A stretch of 64,000 bases of DNA, taken from the NCBI RefSeq assembly GCF_900114325.1, contig NZ_FOSR01000018.1:1-64000 (forward strand), in the 5' to 3' direction. This document shows positions 27,067 to 35,071 of this stretch, one piece after another. This DNA comes from Rhodanobacter glycinis. Lineage in GTDB: Bacteria > Pseudomonadota > Gammaproteobacteria > Xanthomonadales > Rhodanobacteraceae. A program made the position numbers and the translations under genes. A model generated the notes under the pieces. The model was not told the origin of the DNA. It did no database searches and worked only from the letters and a program-made list of their open reading frames with translations. How positions within the stretch are numbered: position 1 is the first letter of the stretch; each line of letters starts with the position of its first letter.

Positions 27067-28463
27067 TTGTGCCGGTTCGAAGAAGGTGAGGTGGCGCTCA
27101 TGGCTTGGGCGGTCCAATCGCCGCCGAGCAGCGTTTCCAGCGCAATCGCCTGGGTGGCGCGTTGTTGGCGCAGGGCGAGCAGGTCGAGATCGGCGGTCAA
27201 GGCGTTGCCGCGAATCGACAGATACGTCGGCCAGTCCATCAGGTTGGCCTGCCAGGCCTGGCGCGCGGCCGCGCGGGCGGCATCCAGCCGTCGTGCGTGT
27301 GCCTCCTGCATGGCAGTCTGCGCCTGCAGCGAGGTCAAGCCCTGTTGCAGCTGGTGCATGTCGTTGCGCGTGGTCAGCAGCCGCGCATCGTAATCGTCAT
27401 GCAACTGCTGGCGGGTGGCCTTCTCGATCGCGATGTTGCCGCGATTGCGGTTGAACAAGGGCAGCGTGATGCCGATGCTGAAGCCGTTGGTGGTGACGTC
27501 GCTGGTGTCGCGGGCGCGGTTGATGCCGATGTTGATCGCCGGGAACTGCGCAATCACCGCTTCGCGCAGCCGCTGCTCCTGGGCGGCGTAACCGGCCCGC
27601 AGCGCCAGCAGGTCGGGGCGACGCGCGGGCAAGCTCTGCAACGCCTGCTGCAATTGCGCGGCGTCGGGCTCGCGCCCGTAAGGCGCTCCGACCAAATCCA
27701 GCGGTGCCCGGGACGACAAGCCCAGCAAGCTGCGCAGGTCGGATTCGGCTTGCTGGCGCTGCCGCGTGGTTTCGGCCAGGCGCCGCTGGGCGTCGGCCAT
27801 GGCATTGAGGCCCACGGCCGCACCGTCATAGCTCAGGTTGCCGGACGCCAACGCCACGCGCACTTGCCGGTCAAGCGGCTTCAATGCGGCCACTTCGCGT
27901 GTCAGCACCGCCTCCTGGGCCCGGCTGGAGGTCACCTGGTCGAACAGCAGGCGCGCCTGCGCCACCGTCTGCCATTCGGCCCACAGCAGGTCCAGATGCA
28001 CCTGCTCGCGCGACTTGTCCGCGGCTTTCACCCGCGCCGAGCGGGTCAGCAGGTTGCCGATGTCATAGCTGAGGCCGAGGCTGTAGGCGCTGGTCAGGCC
28101 ACTCTGGCCGCTGCTCGGAAGGTCGCGCGACCACGCCAGCTGCGGATCGGGCAACAGTCCGGCGGCAAACGCCTGCGCGCGCGCCACGCCAAGCTGGTCG
28201 CGCATGACCTTGAGCTGGGGGTTGTTGACCACCGCCAGCATCGCCGTTTCGGTGACGTCGAGGCCATCGGCCGGGTCGAACCGGTGTGCGGCCAGGTCCC
28301 GCACCGGCATCGAGGACGCGGGCACCACCAGCTGGTTCAGGTTCACCGTGCCGTGTCCGTTGCCGAGCGGCTCGGGGGCATAGCTTGCGCAGCCTGACAA
28401 GGCCAGCAGCATCGCCGCCGGCAACCAGCCGGCAAGCCTGCGCCGCCGTGGAAAACGACCCAT
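27063..28463 (-). CDS. Outer-membrane efflux channel, TolC/CusC family lipoprotein
   Basis: The 466-residue protein has a lipoprotein signal MLLALSGCAS (Cys ~25). Two OEP repeats with long helices follow, and the mid-protein FSIGITLPLFNRNRGNI is the conserved signature of the second strand pair. It is the first gene of the efflux operon (channel, adaptor, pump, each overlapping the next by 4 nt). Met at 28463 is preferred because it begins the signal peptide; Met at 28511 is a possible longer start. The 11-bp-spaced CTTAG pair lies 71-86 bp upstream. Confidence 0.88.
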   Translation of the reverse strand: MGRFPRRRRLAGWLPAAMLLALSGCASYAPEPLGNGHGTVNLNQLVVPASSMPVRDLAAHRFDPADGLDVTETAMLAVVNNPQLKVMRDQLGVARAQAFAAGLLPDPQLAWSRDLPSSGQSGLTSAYSLGLSYDIGNLLTRSARVKAADKSREQVHLDLLWAEWQTVAQARLLFDQVTSSRAQEAVLTREVAALKPLDRQVRVALASGNLSYDGAAVGLNAMADAQRRLAETTRQRQQAESDLRSLLGLSSRAPLDLVGAPYGREPDAAQLQQALQSLPARRPDLLALRAGYAAQEQRLREAVIAQFPAINIGINRARDTSDVTTNGFSIGITLPLFNRNRGNIAIEKATRQQLHDDYDARLLTTRNDMHQLQQGLTSLQAQTAMQEAHARRLDAARAAARQAWQANLMDWPTYLSIRGNALTADLDLLALRQQRATQAIALETLLGGDWTAQAMSATSPSSNRHK

Positions 28464-28533
28464 GGGAGCCGGCGTGTCAATGATGTAGGTTGCGCGTAGG
28501 GGAGTCCGCATCCTGCCACTTTGCCGTTTTCAA

Positions 28534-28549
28534 CTTAGCCCAAGCTTAG
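28534..28549 (-). promoter_or_regulatory. 11-bp-spaced CTTAG pair upstream of efflux operon
   Basis: CTTAG at 28534 and 28545 are separated by exactly 11 bp in the divergent region between the TolC-like and YncE-like genes. In the direction of the efflux operon it reads CTAAG-N6-CTAAG, the same orientation and spacing as upstream of the PepSY gene. Confidence 0.5.
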
Positions 28550-28598
28550 AACCGGTTCATGATCTTCCGGCAGTGCCGGCGACGCCCTGTCGCGCGCG

Positions 28599-28614
28599 CT
28601 AAGCCAGTCATAAG
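28599..28614 (+). promoter_or_regulatory. 11-bp-spaced TAAGCC pair upstream of the YncE/GT9/PAP2 operon
   Basis: CTAAGCC at 28599 and ATAAGCC at 28610 are 11 bp apart, 57-72 bp ahead of the YncE-like gene. A GATGAT/GATATG region at 28625-28633 could serve as -10. It reads in the same orientation relative to its gene as the sites for the PepSY gene and the efflux operon. Confidence 0.5.
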
Positions 28615-28670
28615 CCGGCGACGGGATGATATGCGGATACCACTCCATCCATCGCGCGAAGGTTCCGCTC

Positions 28671-29711
28671 ATGCCACGCTCCCTGTTACGTACGGCCCTG
28701 CTCGCAGTGCTCGCCACCGCCATCGTCGGCATCAGCGCCCACGCCAGCACGACCTCGCCGGCCTCCGGCTATCGCGTGCTCTCGCGCTGGCAACTCGGCG
28801 GCACGGGCGGCTGGGACTACCTGAGCTTCGATGCACAGCGGCGGCACCTGTTCGTCAGCCGGGGCAACCGCGTCCTCGTGCTCGACGCCGACAACGGGAA
28901 GCAGGTCGGCACGATTGCCGACACCGATGGCGTGCACGGCATCGCGCTCGCCCCTGACCTGGACCGCGGCTTCACCAGCGATGGCAAGAGTGCGTCGGTC
29001 ACGGTGTTCGACCTGGCCACGCTGAAAACCGTCGCGGTGGTGTCCGGCACCGGCAAGAACCCCGACGCGATCGTCTATGACCCGTCGTCGCACCACGTGT
29101 TCACCTTCAACGGCCACAGCAACAGCGCCAGCGTGATCGATACGACGAAGAACCTCGTCATCGACACGATTCCGCTGCCCGGTCGTCCCGAGTTTGCCGT
29201 GGCCGACGGCGCCGGCCACGTGTACGCGAACATCGAAGACAAGTCCGAGCTGGTGCAGATCGACTCGCATACCGACAAGCTGCTGCACACCTGGCCGCTG
29301 GCGCCGTGCCACTCGCCCAGCAGCCTGGCCATCGACACCGCCCACCACCGCCTGTTCTCGGTGTGCGACAACAATCTGATGGCGGTGCTTGATGCCCGCG
29401 ACGGCCAGCGCGTGGCGATGGTGCCGATCGGCGATGACCCGGACGCCGTGGTGTTCAATCCGGCCACGTCGATGATCTACAGCGCCAACGGCGGCAGCGG
29501 CACGATCACCGCCGTGCACGAGAACAGCCCCGACCAATACCGCGTGACGGCCACCATTCCCACCCAGCGCAGCGCCCGCACGCTGGCGCTGGACCCGCAG
29601 AAACATCGCCTGTACCTGTCTGCCGCGCAGTGGAGCAAGACTACCAAGGCCAACGGCCGCCACGGCATCGTGCCGGGCAGCTTCAGCGTACTGGTCGTGG
29701 GACGCCCATGA
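28671..29711 (+). CDS. Exported YncE-like beta-propeller protein
   Basis: This 346-residue periplasmic protein has a signal peptide (LLRTALLAVLATAIVGISAHA). About seven blade repeats of the YVTN/YncE type follow, for example HLFVSRGNRVLVLDADNGKQ, HVFTFNGHSNSASVIDTT and LFSVCDNNLMAVLDARDGQR. Such propellers bind ligands or partners and rarely catalyse. ATG 28671 is chosen over an upstream Met because AAGG lies 8 nt ahead and the signal peptide begins there. It overlaps the glycosyltransferase gene by 4 nt and likely heads a three-gene envelope operon. Confidence 0.85.
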   Translation: MPRSLLRTALLAVLATAIVGISAHASTTSPASGYRVLSRWQLGGTGGWDYLSFDAQRRHLFVSRGNRVLVLDADNGKQVGTIADTDGVHGIALAPDLDRGFTSDGKSASVTVFDLATLKTVAVVSGTGKNPDAIVYDPSSHHVFTFNGHSNSASVIDTTKNLVIDTIPLPGRPEFAVADGAGHVYANIEDKSELVQIDSHTDKLLHTWPLAPCHSPSSLAIDTAHHRLFSVCDNNLMAVLDARDGQRVAMVPIGDDPDAVVFNPATSMIYSANGGSGTITAVHENSPDQYRVTATIPTQRSARTLALDPQKHRLYLSAAQWSKTTKANGRHGIVPGSFSVLVVGRP

Positions 29712-30802
29712 GCGAGCGTGCGTCCCCGCCCCGCAGCAGCACCGGCATGCGCTTGTGCCAACCCGGGGAATTGCCGGTGCGCGGCATCCATCGCGTGCTG
29801 GTCTGCCGGCCCAACCACCGGCTTGGCAACATGGTGCTGATCAGCCCGTTGCTGCACGAGATCGAGACGCTCTATCCGGGCGCCGAGATCGATATCGTCA
29901 GTGCCGGTTGCGCCGCACAGGTGCTGTACGGCCCACGCTTCCAGGTCCGGCGCATCATGAATTTCCCGCGTCGCGCCGTGCATCATCCATGGCTTGCCGC
30001 GCAGCTGGTGCATGAATTGCGCGGCAACACCTACGACCTGGCGATCGACCCTTGCGCCGGCTCGGGCTCCGGTCGCCTGGCCCTGCGCGTCTGCCGGGCG
30101 CGCTACAAGGTGGGATTCCCGAACTCGACCGCGGGCGGAGAAACCGACGGGCCCTGGTCGACCGCACCCGAACACCTGGCCAAACGCAGCGTTTTCCTGC
30201 TGCGGACCGCCTATGCGGGAACGACGGAAACCGAATGGCCCACGCTTGACGTGCCACTCGCGCCCAGCGACATGCAGCACGGCGCATCCGCGCTCGCCAA
30301 GATCCTCGGGCGCGACGGTTGCAAGGCAGGTACGCAGCCGGTGATCGGCATCTTCGGCAACGCCACCGGTCCCAAGCGACTGCCCGAACCGTGGTGGGAG
30401 GCATTCACCACGGCACTGCGCGCGCGCCGGCCGGATGTCCATATCGTCGAGGTGTTGGCCGAGCACGGCCGCTCGCAACTGCCCGGGGTCACCGCATCGT
30501 TCTACACCCGCGATTTGCGCAAACTGGCCGCGGTGCTGGCGAACATGCAGGGCTTCGTCAGCGCCGACTGCGGCGTCATGCACCTGGCCGCGGCCGTCGG
30601 CACGCCGACGTTGGGCCTGTTCACCCAGTCCAATCGAAGCAAGTACACGCCCTATGGTCCGCGCAACGAAGGGATCGACGTGGCGGCGGGAGACGACGGT
30701 GTCCACACGGCACCGTGCGTGGCCGGCTGGGTCGACCGGGCCATCGGCGAATACACCACCTGCACCGCGCAACCCGATTACCCAGCAGCCTCATCCCGAT
30801 AA
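29708..30802 (+). CDS. Glycosyltransferase family 9 (heptosyltransferase-like)
   Basis: The 364-residue protein has the two-domain GT-B fold of ADP-heptose:LPS heptosyltransferases. The N-terminal strand-loop is VLVCRPNHRLGNMVLISPLL (~30-49). The C-terminal donor site includes GIFGNATGPKRLPEPWW (~215) and DCGVMHLAAAVGTPTLGLF (~288-306). No signal or membrane span, so it is cytoplasmic and acts on lipid-linked acceptors at the inner membrane. It is coupled to the YncE-like gene (ATGA) and followed 57 bp later by a PAP2 phosphatase. A role in modifying LPS core or another envelope glycan is inferred. Confidence 0.85.
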   Translation: MSERASPPRSSTGMRLCQPGELPVRGIHRVLVCRPNHRLGNMVLISPLLHEIETLYPGAEIDIVSAGCAAQVLYGPRFQVRRIMNFPRRAVHHPWLAAQLVHELRGNTYDLAIDPCAGSGSGRLALRVCRARYKVGFPNSTAGGETDGPWSTAPEHLAKRSVFLLRTAYAGTTETEWPTLDVPLAPSDMQHGASALAKILGRDGCKAGTQPVIGIFGNATGPKRLPEPWWEAFTTALRARRPDVHIVEVLAEHGRSQLPGVTASFYTRDLRKLAAVLANMQGFVSADCGVMHLAAAVGTPTLGLFTQSNRSKYTPYGPRNEGIDVAAGDDGVHTAPCVAGWVDRAIGEYTTCTAQPDYPAASSR

Positions 30803-30859
30803 GCCGCACACTCACCGACTGCATGCAGGCAGCCGTTGAATACCATGGAGAAGCACGTC

Positions 30860-31483
30860 ATGCGCCACTTTCTGATTCTTGCCATCGCCCTTTGCGCATT
30901 GCTGCAGGTGCCACTGGCCCATGCTGGCGGCGGCCCTTTCGGCATCGATCATCGCCTGCATTACGACAACCACGGCATCTGGAATCGCAACGCGCAGCTG
31001 GGCGTGGAATACGGAACCATGCTGACGGTCATCGGCGGCGCGTTTGCGCTGGGTGACCAGACCAAGCTGGGCGATACGTTCTGGCGCTCGGTGGATGCCG
31101 TCGCCGTATCGGCTGTCGCCGCCCAGGCGATGAAGCTGACGTTCCAGCGCGAGCGTCCCTCGCAAACCGACGATCCGAACCGCTTCTTCCGCGGCATCCA
31201 CAACGAAAGCTTTCCCAGCGGCGAAGTGACCGTGATCAGCGCCGCGGTAACCCCCTTCATGGTGAAGTACGGCAGCGACCATCCAGCGGTCTATGCGCTG
31301 GCCGCGTTGCCGCTGTACGACGCCGTCGCACGCCTCAAGGTGCGCGGGCACTGGCAAAGCGACGTCATCGTCGGTGCCGCACTGGGTGCCGGCCTGGGCA
31401 TCTGGGCCTCGCACCGGCAGAGCCCGCTGATCCTCGGCTGGCTACCCGGCGGTTTCCGCATCGGCTACGTGCATCGCTTCTGA
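30860..31483 (+). CDS. PAP2-superfamily phosphatase with altered motif 2
   Basis: The 207-residue exported or membrane protein has a signal peptide (MRHFLILAIALCALLQ, then AHA). PAP2 motif 1 is present as KLTFQRERP. Motif 2 reads SFPSGEV where PSGH is usual, so the general-acid His is replaced by Glu. Motif 3 is intact as ARLKVRGHWQSDVIVG, with the nucleophile His and the supporting Asp. ATG 30860 is preferred because GGAG lies 9 nt ahead; an earlier ATG at 30845 is possible. Members of this superfamily remove phosphate from lipid phosphates such as undecaprenyl pyrophosphate. The Glu may lower or change activity. Confidence 0.82.
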   Translation: MRHFLILAIALCALLQVPLAHAGGGPFGIDHRLHYDNHGIWNRNAQLGVEYGTMLTVIGGAFALGDQTKLGDTFWRSVDAVAVSAVAAQAMKLTFQRERPSQTDDPNRFFRGIHNESFPSGEVTVISAAVTPFMVKYGSDHPAVYALAALPLYDAVARLKVRGHWQSDVIVGAALGAGLGIWASHRQSPLILGWLPGGFRIGYVHRF

Positions 31484-31524
31484 GAGCCTGCTCAACATCT
31501 TTCCGAACATGCAGACCTGAGACA

Positions 31525-31549
31525 GAAGCGGCCTCCTACAGGCCGCTTC
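31525..31549. terminator. Perfect hairpin between convergent genes
   Basis: A 10-bp perfect stem GAAGCGGCCT / AGGCCGCTTC with loop CCTAC lies between the PAP2 stop and the kinase stop. It lacks a T run, so termination strength is uncertain. It can act on both convergent transcripts. Confidence 0.55.
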
Positions 31550-31594
31550 CACTTCGCGAAGGATGAGGGGCCGGACGAGGTTTCGGACTGGCTC

Positions 31595-32989
31595 TCAGCC
31601 ACCCCAGCCCAGGACCACACGCAGCTGCTGCGATGGATCCAGCTGGAAAGCCAGTTGGAAGTCCATCGCGCGAGCCGCTGCGCCTGCCAGCGCCAGACCC
31701 AGTCCGGCATGGCCTTCGCTGCCCGGATGCTTGCTCCAGAAGCGCTGCCCGAAGTGCGACACGTCGCTGCTGTCCAGACCCGGCGCGGCGTTGCTGATGA
31801 TCAGGGATGGCCCTTCGTGGCGAATCACGATCACGCTGCCCTCGGGAGCATAGGTACTGGCGTTCCCCAGCAGGTTGCCGATGACGATGGCCAGCAGTGA
31901 CGGGTCGGCGATGACCGTTCCGGCCACGGGCAACCGCTGCCAGTCGAGCCGCAACCCGCGTCGATTCAGAGTCGGCGCCACATGTTCGATTTGCCGCTCG
32001 AGCACGCTGTCCAGATCCACCTCGATGCGCTGCATGCTTTCCACGCCGGCATCCAGCCGGGTCAGCAGGAGCAACCCGGACACCGTGCTTTCCAGCTCGC
32101 CGCCGATATTGCCGATTTCCGCCAGCAAGCCATCGATGGGACGACCGCTGGGGTAGCGCCGCTCCACGTCGACCAGGACACGCAACTCGGCCAGCCGGGT
32201 GCGGGTTTCATGGGCCAGTGCACCGGCGAACTGCCGCTCGCGATTGACGCCTTCGTCCATGCGCTCCAGCACGCCGTTGAAGCGACCGACCAATGGCTCC
32301 AGTTCGCGCGTGCCGGTTTCCGGCAGGCGCTTCCCGGGTGCCTGCGGACCGATGTGCCGCATTTCGTTGCCCAGCAAGGCCAGCGGCTTCAGCCCGCGCC
32401 GGACCAGCATCGGTGTGATCAGCAACACGGCCAGCAAGGCCAGCATCGGCGTGAAGACGAGGATGCCGTCAATCGCCTCCAGAATGTCGTCGAGCTTGGT
32501 CCGCGGCTGCATGAAGATGATGCTGCAACTGCCGGCTCCCGCTGCGGCCGATGCGTCCTCGCCAGGCTCCTTCGAAAGCTCCGGCTGGAAGCGGAACCAC
32601 ACGGCCCGCAACACGCGGTGATCGATGCGGATGTCCTGGTACGCCGGCTGTGCAGTCGCCCGCTCGGCCCAGCCTTCCGGATAACGCGCCGGCGCCGGGT
32701 CGCTCAGCAGTGATTGGCCACCGCTGCAGCGCATGGCATAGACCGTCTCGTCGATTTCCGACAGCCATCGTGCATGCGGCGAATCCGAATCGCCCAATGC
32801 CAGCCGCCCGTCCTCCAGCGTGGCCAGCGCGGAAAGCGCGTTGGCCTGGGAAACCAGATCCGAATCGAAGCGCTGGGCCATCTCCGCATCGACCCACTGA
32901 TCCATGACCACCGACGCCACCCCGAGGATGGCCATGGTGGCAACGCCCACCAGCAACGCGATACGTCCCGCCAGCGAACGCGGTTTCAT
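31595..32989 (-). CDS. Two-component sensor histidine kinase
   Basis: This 464-residue inner-membrane kinase has a helix at ~8-30, a periplasmic sensor region of ~140 residues with a Cys pair, a helix at ~178-200 and HAMP. The H-box is FAGALAHETRTRLAELR, with Thr where Pro is usual after H-E-x-R. The N-box is IVIGNLLGNASTYAPEG and the glycine box GHAGLGLALAGAAARAM. The second glycine box is shortened (NAAPGLDSSD). Overall it resembles QseC/PhoQ-type kinases. It overlaps its regulator gene by 4 nt (ATGA) and lies downstream of it. The signal is unknown; the nearby efflux and lipid genes suggest envelope stress. Confidence 0.88.
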   Translation of the reverse strand: MKPRSLAGRIALLVGVATMAILGVASVVMDQWVDAEMAQRFDSDLVSQANALSALATLEDGRLALGDSDSPHARWLSEIDETVYAMRCSGGQSLLSDPAPARYPEGWAERATAQPAYQDIRIDHRVLRAVWFRFQPELSKEPGEDASAAAGAGSCSIIFMQPRTKLDDILEAIDGILVFTPMLALLAVLLITPMLVRRGLKPLALLGNEMRHIGPQAPGKRLPETGTRELEPLVGRFNGVLERMDEGVNRERQFAGALAHETRTRLAELRVLVDVERRYPSGRPIDGLLAEIGNIGGELESTVSGLLLLTRLDAGVESMQRIEVDLDSVLERQIEHVAPTLNRRGLRLDWQRLPVAGTVIADPSLLAIVIGNLLGNASTYAPEGSVIVIRHEGPSLIISNAAPGLDSSDVSHFGQRFWSKHPGSEGHAGLGLALAGAAARAMDFQLAFQLDPSQQLRVVLGWGG

Positions 32990-33651
32990 GGAATGAGGTA
33001 ACCCGCGCCGCGGCGTGTCTTGACGATGTCTTCGAGTCCGGCATCGGAAAGCTTCCGGCGCAGGCCGAAGACCAGTACCTCGACGCTGCCTTCCGACGCG
33101 GTCGAGTCACTGCCGGCCAGCCGTTCGAGGATGTCATGCCGACTGAACACGCGGCCGCGATGCCGCATCAGCAGGCCCAGCAGGGCAAATTCGCGCGGCG
33201 TCAACGACAGCGGCTCATCCGCCACGAAGGCGCTCTGCGAACGGGTATCGATGCGCAGGGGCCCGCATTCGAGGATGGGCATGTGCGCTTCCTCGGGACG
33301 GCGTGCCAGGGCGCGCAATCGCGCCACCAGCTCATCGAAGGAAAACGGCTTCACCAGGTAATCGTCGGCGCCGGCGTTCAGCGCCTCGATGCGGTCGGAT
33401 ACCTGGTCGCGCGCCGACAGCACCAGCACCCGTGGGCGCGTGCGCAGTCGCGCCAGGCCGCGCAGCACGGCCATGCCGTCCATTCGCGGCAGCATCAGGT
33501 CGAGGGTCACCAGGTCGTATTCGTAGGTGTCGAGGAAGCCCTTGGCCATCACGCCGTCGGCTGCGGCATCCACCACGAACCCGGCCGCCACCAGCCCGTG
33601 CTGGAGCGTGCTACGCAGGCGTTCGGAATCTTCGACAAGCAGCAATTTCAT
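32986..33651 (-). CDS. Two-component response regulator, OmpR family
   Basis: The 221-residue regulator has an acidic pair E7-D8 in LLLVEDSER, phosphoacceptor D51 in VTLDLMLPRMDG, the VLSARD threonine-equivalent serine and LVKPF. The winged helix spans ~125-218 with LTPREFALLGLLMRH and a recognition helix in EGSVEVLVFGLRRKLSDAG. Met 33651 starts the receiver; the frame is open 13 codons upstream. It is the likely reader of the CTAAG repeats spaced 11 bp near 22.9, 28.5 and 28.6 kb, since it is the closest OmpR-type regulator. That link is inference. Confidence 0.9.
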   Translation of the reverse strand: MKLLLVEDSERLRSTLQHGLVAAGFVVDAAADGVMAKGFLDTYEYDLVTLDLMLPRMDGMAVLRGLARLRTRPRVLVLSARDQVSDRIEALNAGADDYLVKPFSFDELVARLRALARRPEEAHMPILECGPLRIDTRSQSAFVADEPLSLTPREFALLGLLMRHRGRVFSRHDILERLAGSDSTASEGSVEVLVFGLRRKLSDAGLEDIVKTRRGAGYLIP

Positions 33652-33783
33652 CGTTGCGGCCCGTGCCCGGCAAACAGGCGGCAGCAACACACGATCGATC
33701 GTGTCACGGGCACGGCAAGATTTTTCGGAAGAGGCGGCATGGGCTCACAGTACGCATCGGCCCGTGGGTTTTGAAGCCCCTTG

Positions 33784-33799
33784 CTAAGCATCGCCTAAG
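33784..33799 (-). promoter_or_regulatory. 11-bp-spaced CTAAG pair upstream of the two-component operon (tentative)
   Basis: CTAAG at 33784 and 33795 are 11 bp apart, 133-148 bp ahead of the regulator start. It overlaps the last codons of the LacI-type gene, and its orientation relative to the regulated operon is the reverse of the other three sites. It could reflect autoregulation or chance. Confidence 0.3.
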
Positions 33800-34863
33800 C
33801 CCGATGGTTCGCGCACGCTCGATCGCCGCACGATCAGCTTGCCCGGCAGCACCGCGCTTTCGGGCGATTCGCCGTGGATCATCTTCAATACGCTTTCCAC
33901 CAACGCATCGCCAGCCTGGCGAGTGTCCTGGCGAATGGTGGTGAGCGAGGGATTGATAAAGCCGGCCACGGGGATGTCGTCGAAACCGGCCAGCGCCACG
34001 TCGTCCGGCACCTTCAGGCCACGACCGGCCAGCGCGCGCAGCGCGCCGATGGCGATCAGGTCGCTGGCGGCGAACACCGCGTCGAACTTCGCGTCGCGTT
34101 CGAGCAGGCTCTGCATGGCTTCGTAACCGGCGCGCTCGGTGCTTTCCGCATTGGCCTGCAAGTCGGGGTCGGCGACCAGGCCGTGCTCTTCCAGCGCCGC
34201 GGCATAGCCGCGGTAGCGTTCGAAGAATTCCGGGTAGTGGCTGGAGGCATCACCGAGGAACGCGATGCGCCGGCAGCCCTGCTCATGCAGGTGCGTGGCG
34301 ATATCGTGGCCGCCACGGAAATTGTCGCAACCGATGGTGATGTCGGGCTGGCCCGGCAACACCGCGCCCCAGCGCACGAAACTGGTGCCCTGTTCGACCA
34401 GCTTCTGCAGGCGGTCGCAATAGGCCAGGTAATCGCCATAGCCAAGCAGGATGATGCCGTCGGCCTTCTTGCTGTCGGCGAAGTCGGCATGCCAGTCACG
34501 CGACAGCTGCTGGAATGAGATCAGCAGGTCGTAGCCCTGCTTCGCGCAGGCGCGGGTGATCGAGCCGAGCATCGACAGGAAGAACGGGTTGATGTGCGAA
34601 TCGTCGGGGGTGGGGTCTTCGAAGAACAGCAGCGCCAGCGTGCCGGAGAACTTGCGCCGCAGGTTGGAGGCGTTCTTGTCGACGGTGTAGTTGAGCGACT
34701 CCACCGCCGCCTGCACGCGCCGCCGGGTCTCCTCGTTCACCAGCGGGCTGCCACGCAACGCGCGCGATACCGTGGACTGGGAAACCCCGGCCAGATCGGC
34801 GATGTCGAACGAGGTGATTTTCTTGTTGGTCGTCACGCTGGCCAGAACCCCCGTGGCAGGCAA
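33784..34863 (-). CDS. LacI-family transcriptional regulator
   Basis: The 359-residue repressor has an N-terminal helix-turn-helix and hinge (TSFDIADLAGVSQSTVSRAL at ~17-36, then NYTVDKNASNLRR), followed by a periplasmic-binding-protein-like sugar domain. The C-terminal region has GFDDIPVAGFINPSLTTI, common to all LacI members. It usually represses sugar-uptake or degradation operons and releases DNA with the sugar. It is separated from the maltodextrin locus by the T6SS module but is the only LacI-type regulator in the window, so it is a candidate for the palindromes at 44.55 and 44.72 kb. A GTG at 34836 is an alternative start. Confidence 0.92.
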   Translation of the reverse strand: MPATGVLASVTTNKKITSFDIADLAGVSQSTVSRALRGSPLVNEETRRRVQAAVESLNYTVDKNASNLRRKFSGTLALLFFEDPTPDDSHINPFFLSMLGSITRACAKQGYDLLISFQQLSRDWHADFADSKKADGIILLGYGDYLAYCDRLQKLVEQGTSFVRWGAVLPGQPDITIGCDNFRGGHDIATHLHEQGCRRIAFLGDASSHYPEFFERYRGYAAALEEHGLVADPDLQANAESTERAGYEAMQSLLERDAKFDAVFAASDLIAIGALRALAGRGLKVPDDVALAGFDDIPVAGFINPSLTTIRQDTRQAGDALVESVLKMIHGESPESAVLPGKLIVRRSSVREPSGLGDA

Positions 34864-35071
34864 TCATCGGGAAACGGCCATTTGCCGGCCGCCTCCATGA
34901 CGATCCTAGCAGCCTGTCGGGCCCTGGTTGGCCGGACGCCCCCGGATGGCGAACTGTGACCGGGTCGACACCGACACCCGGCCGTGTCGGATTTCGCCGA
35001 TACCCCTCGCAACTTCATGTCATTAAGCTTGAAGGGACAGGGCTGTACCGTATCTGCGCAAGAGAAAAGAC

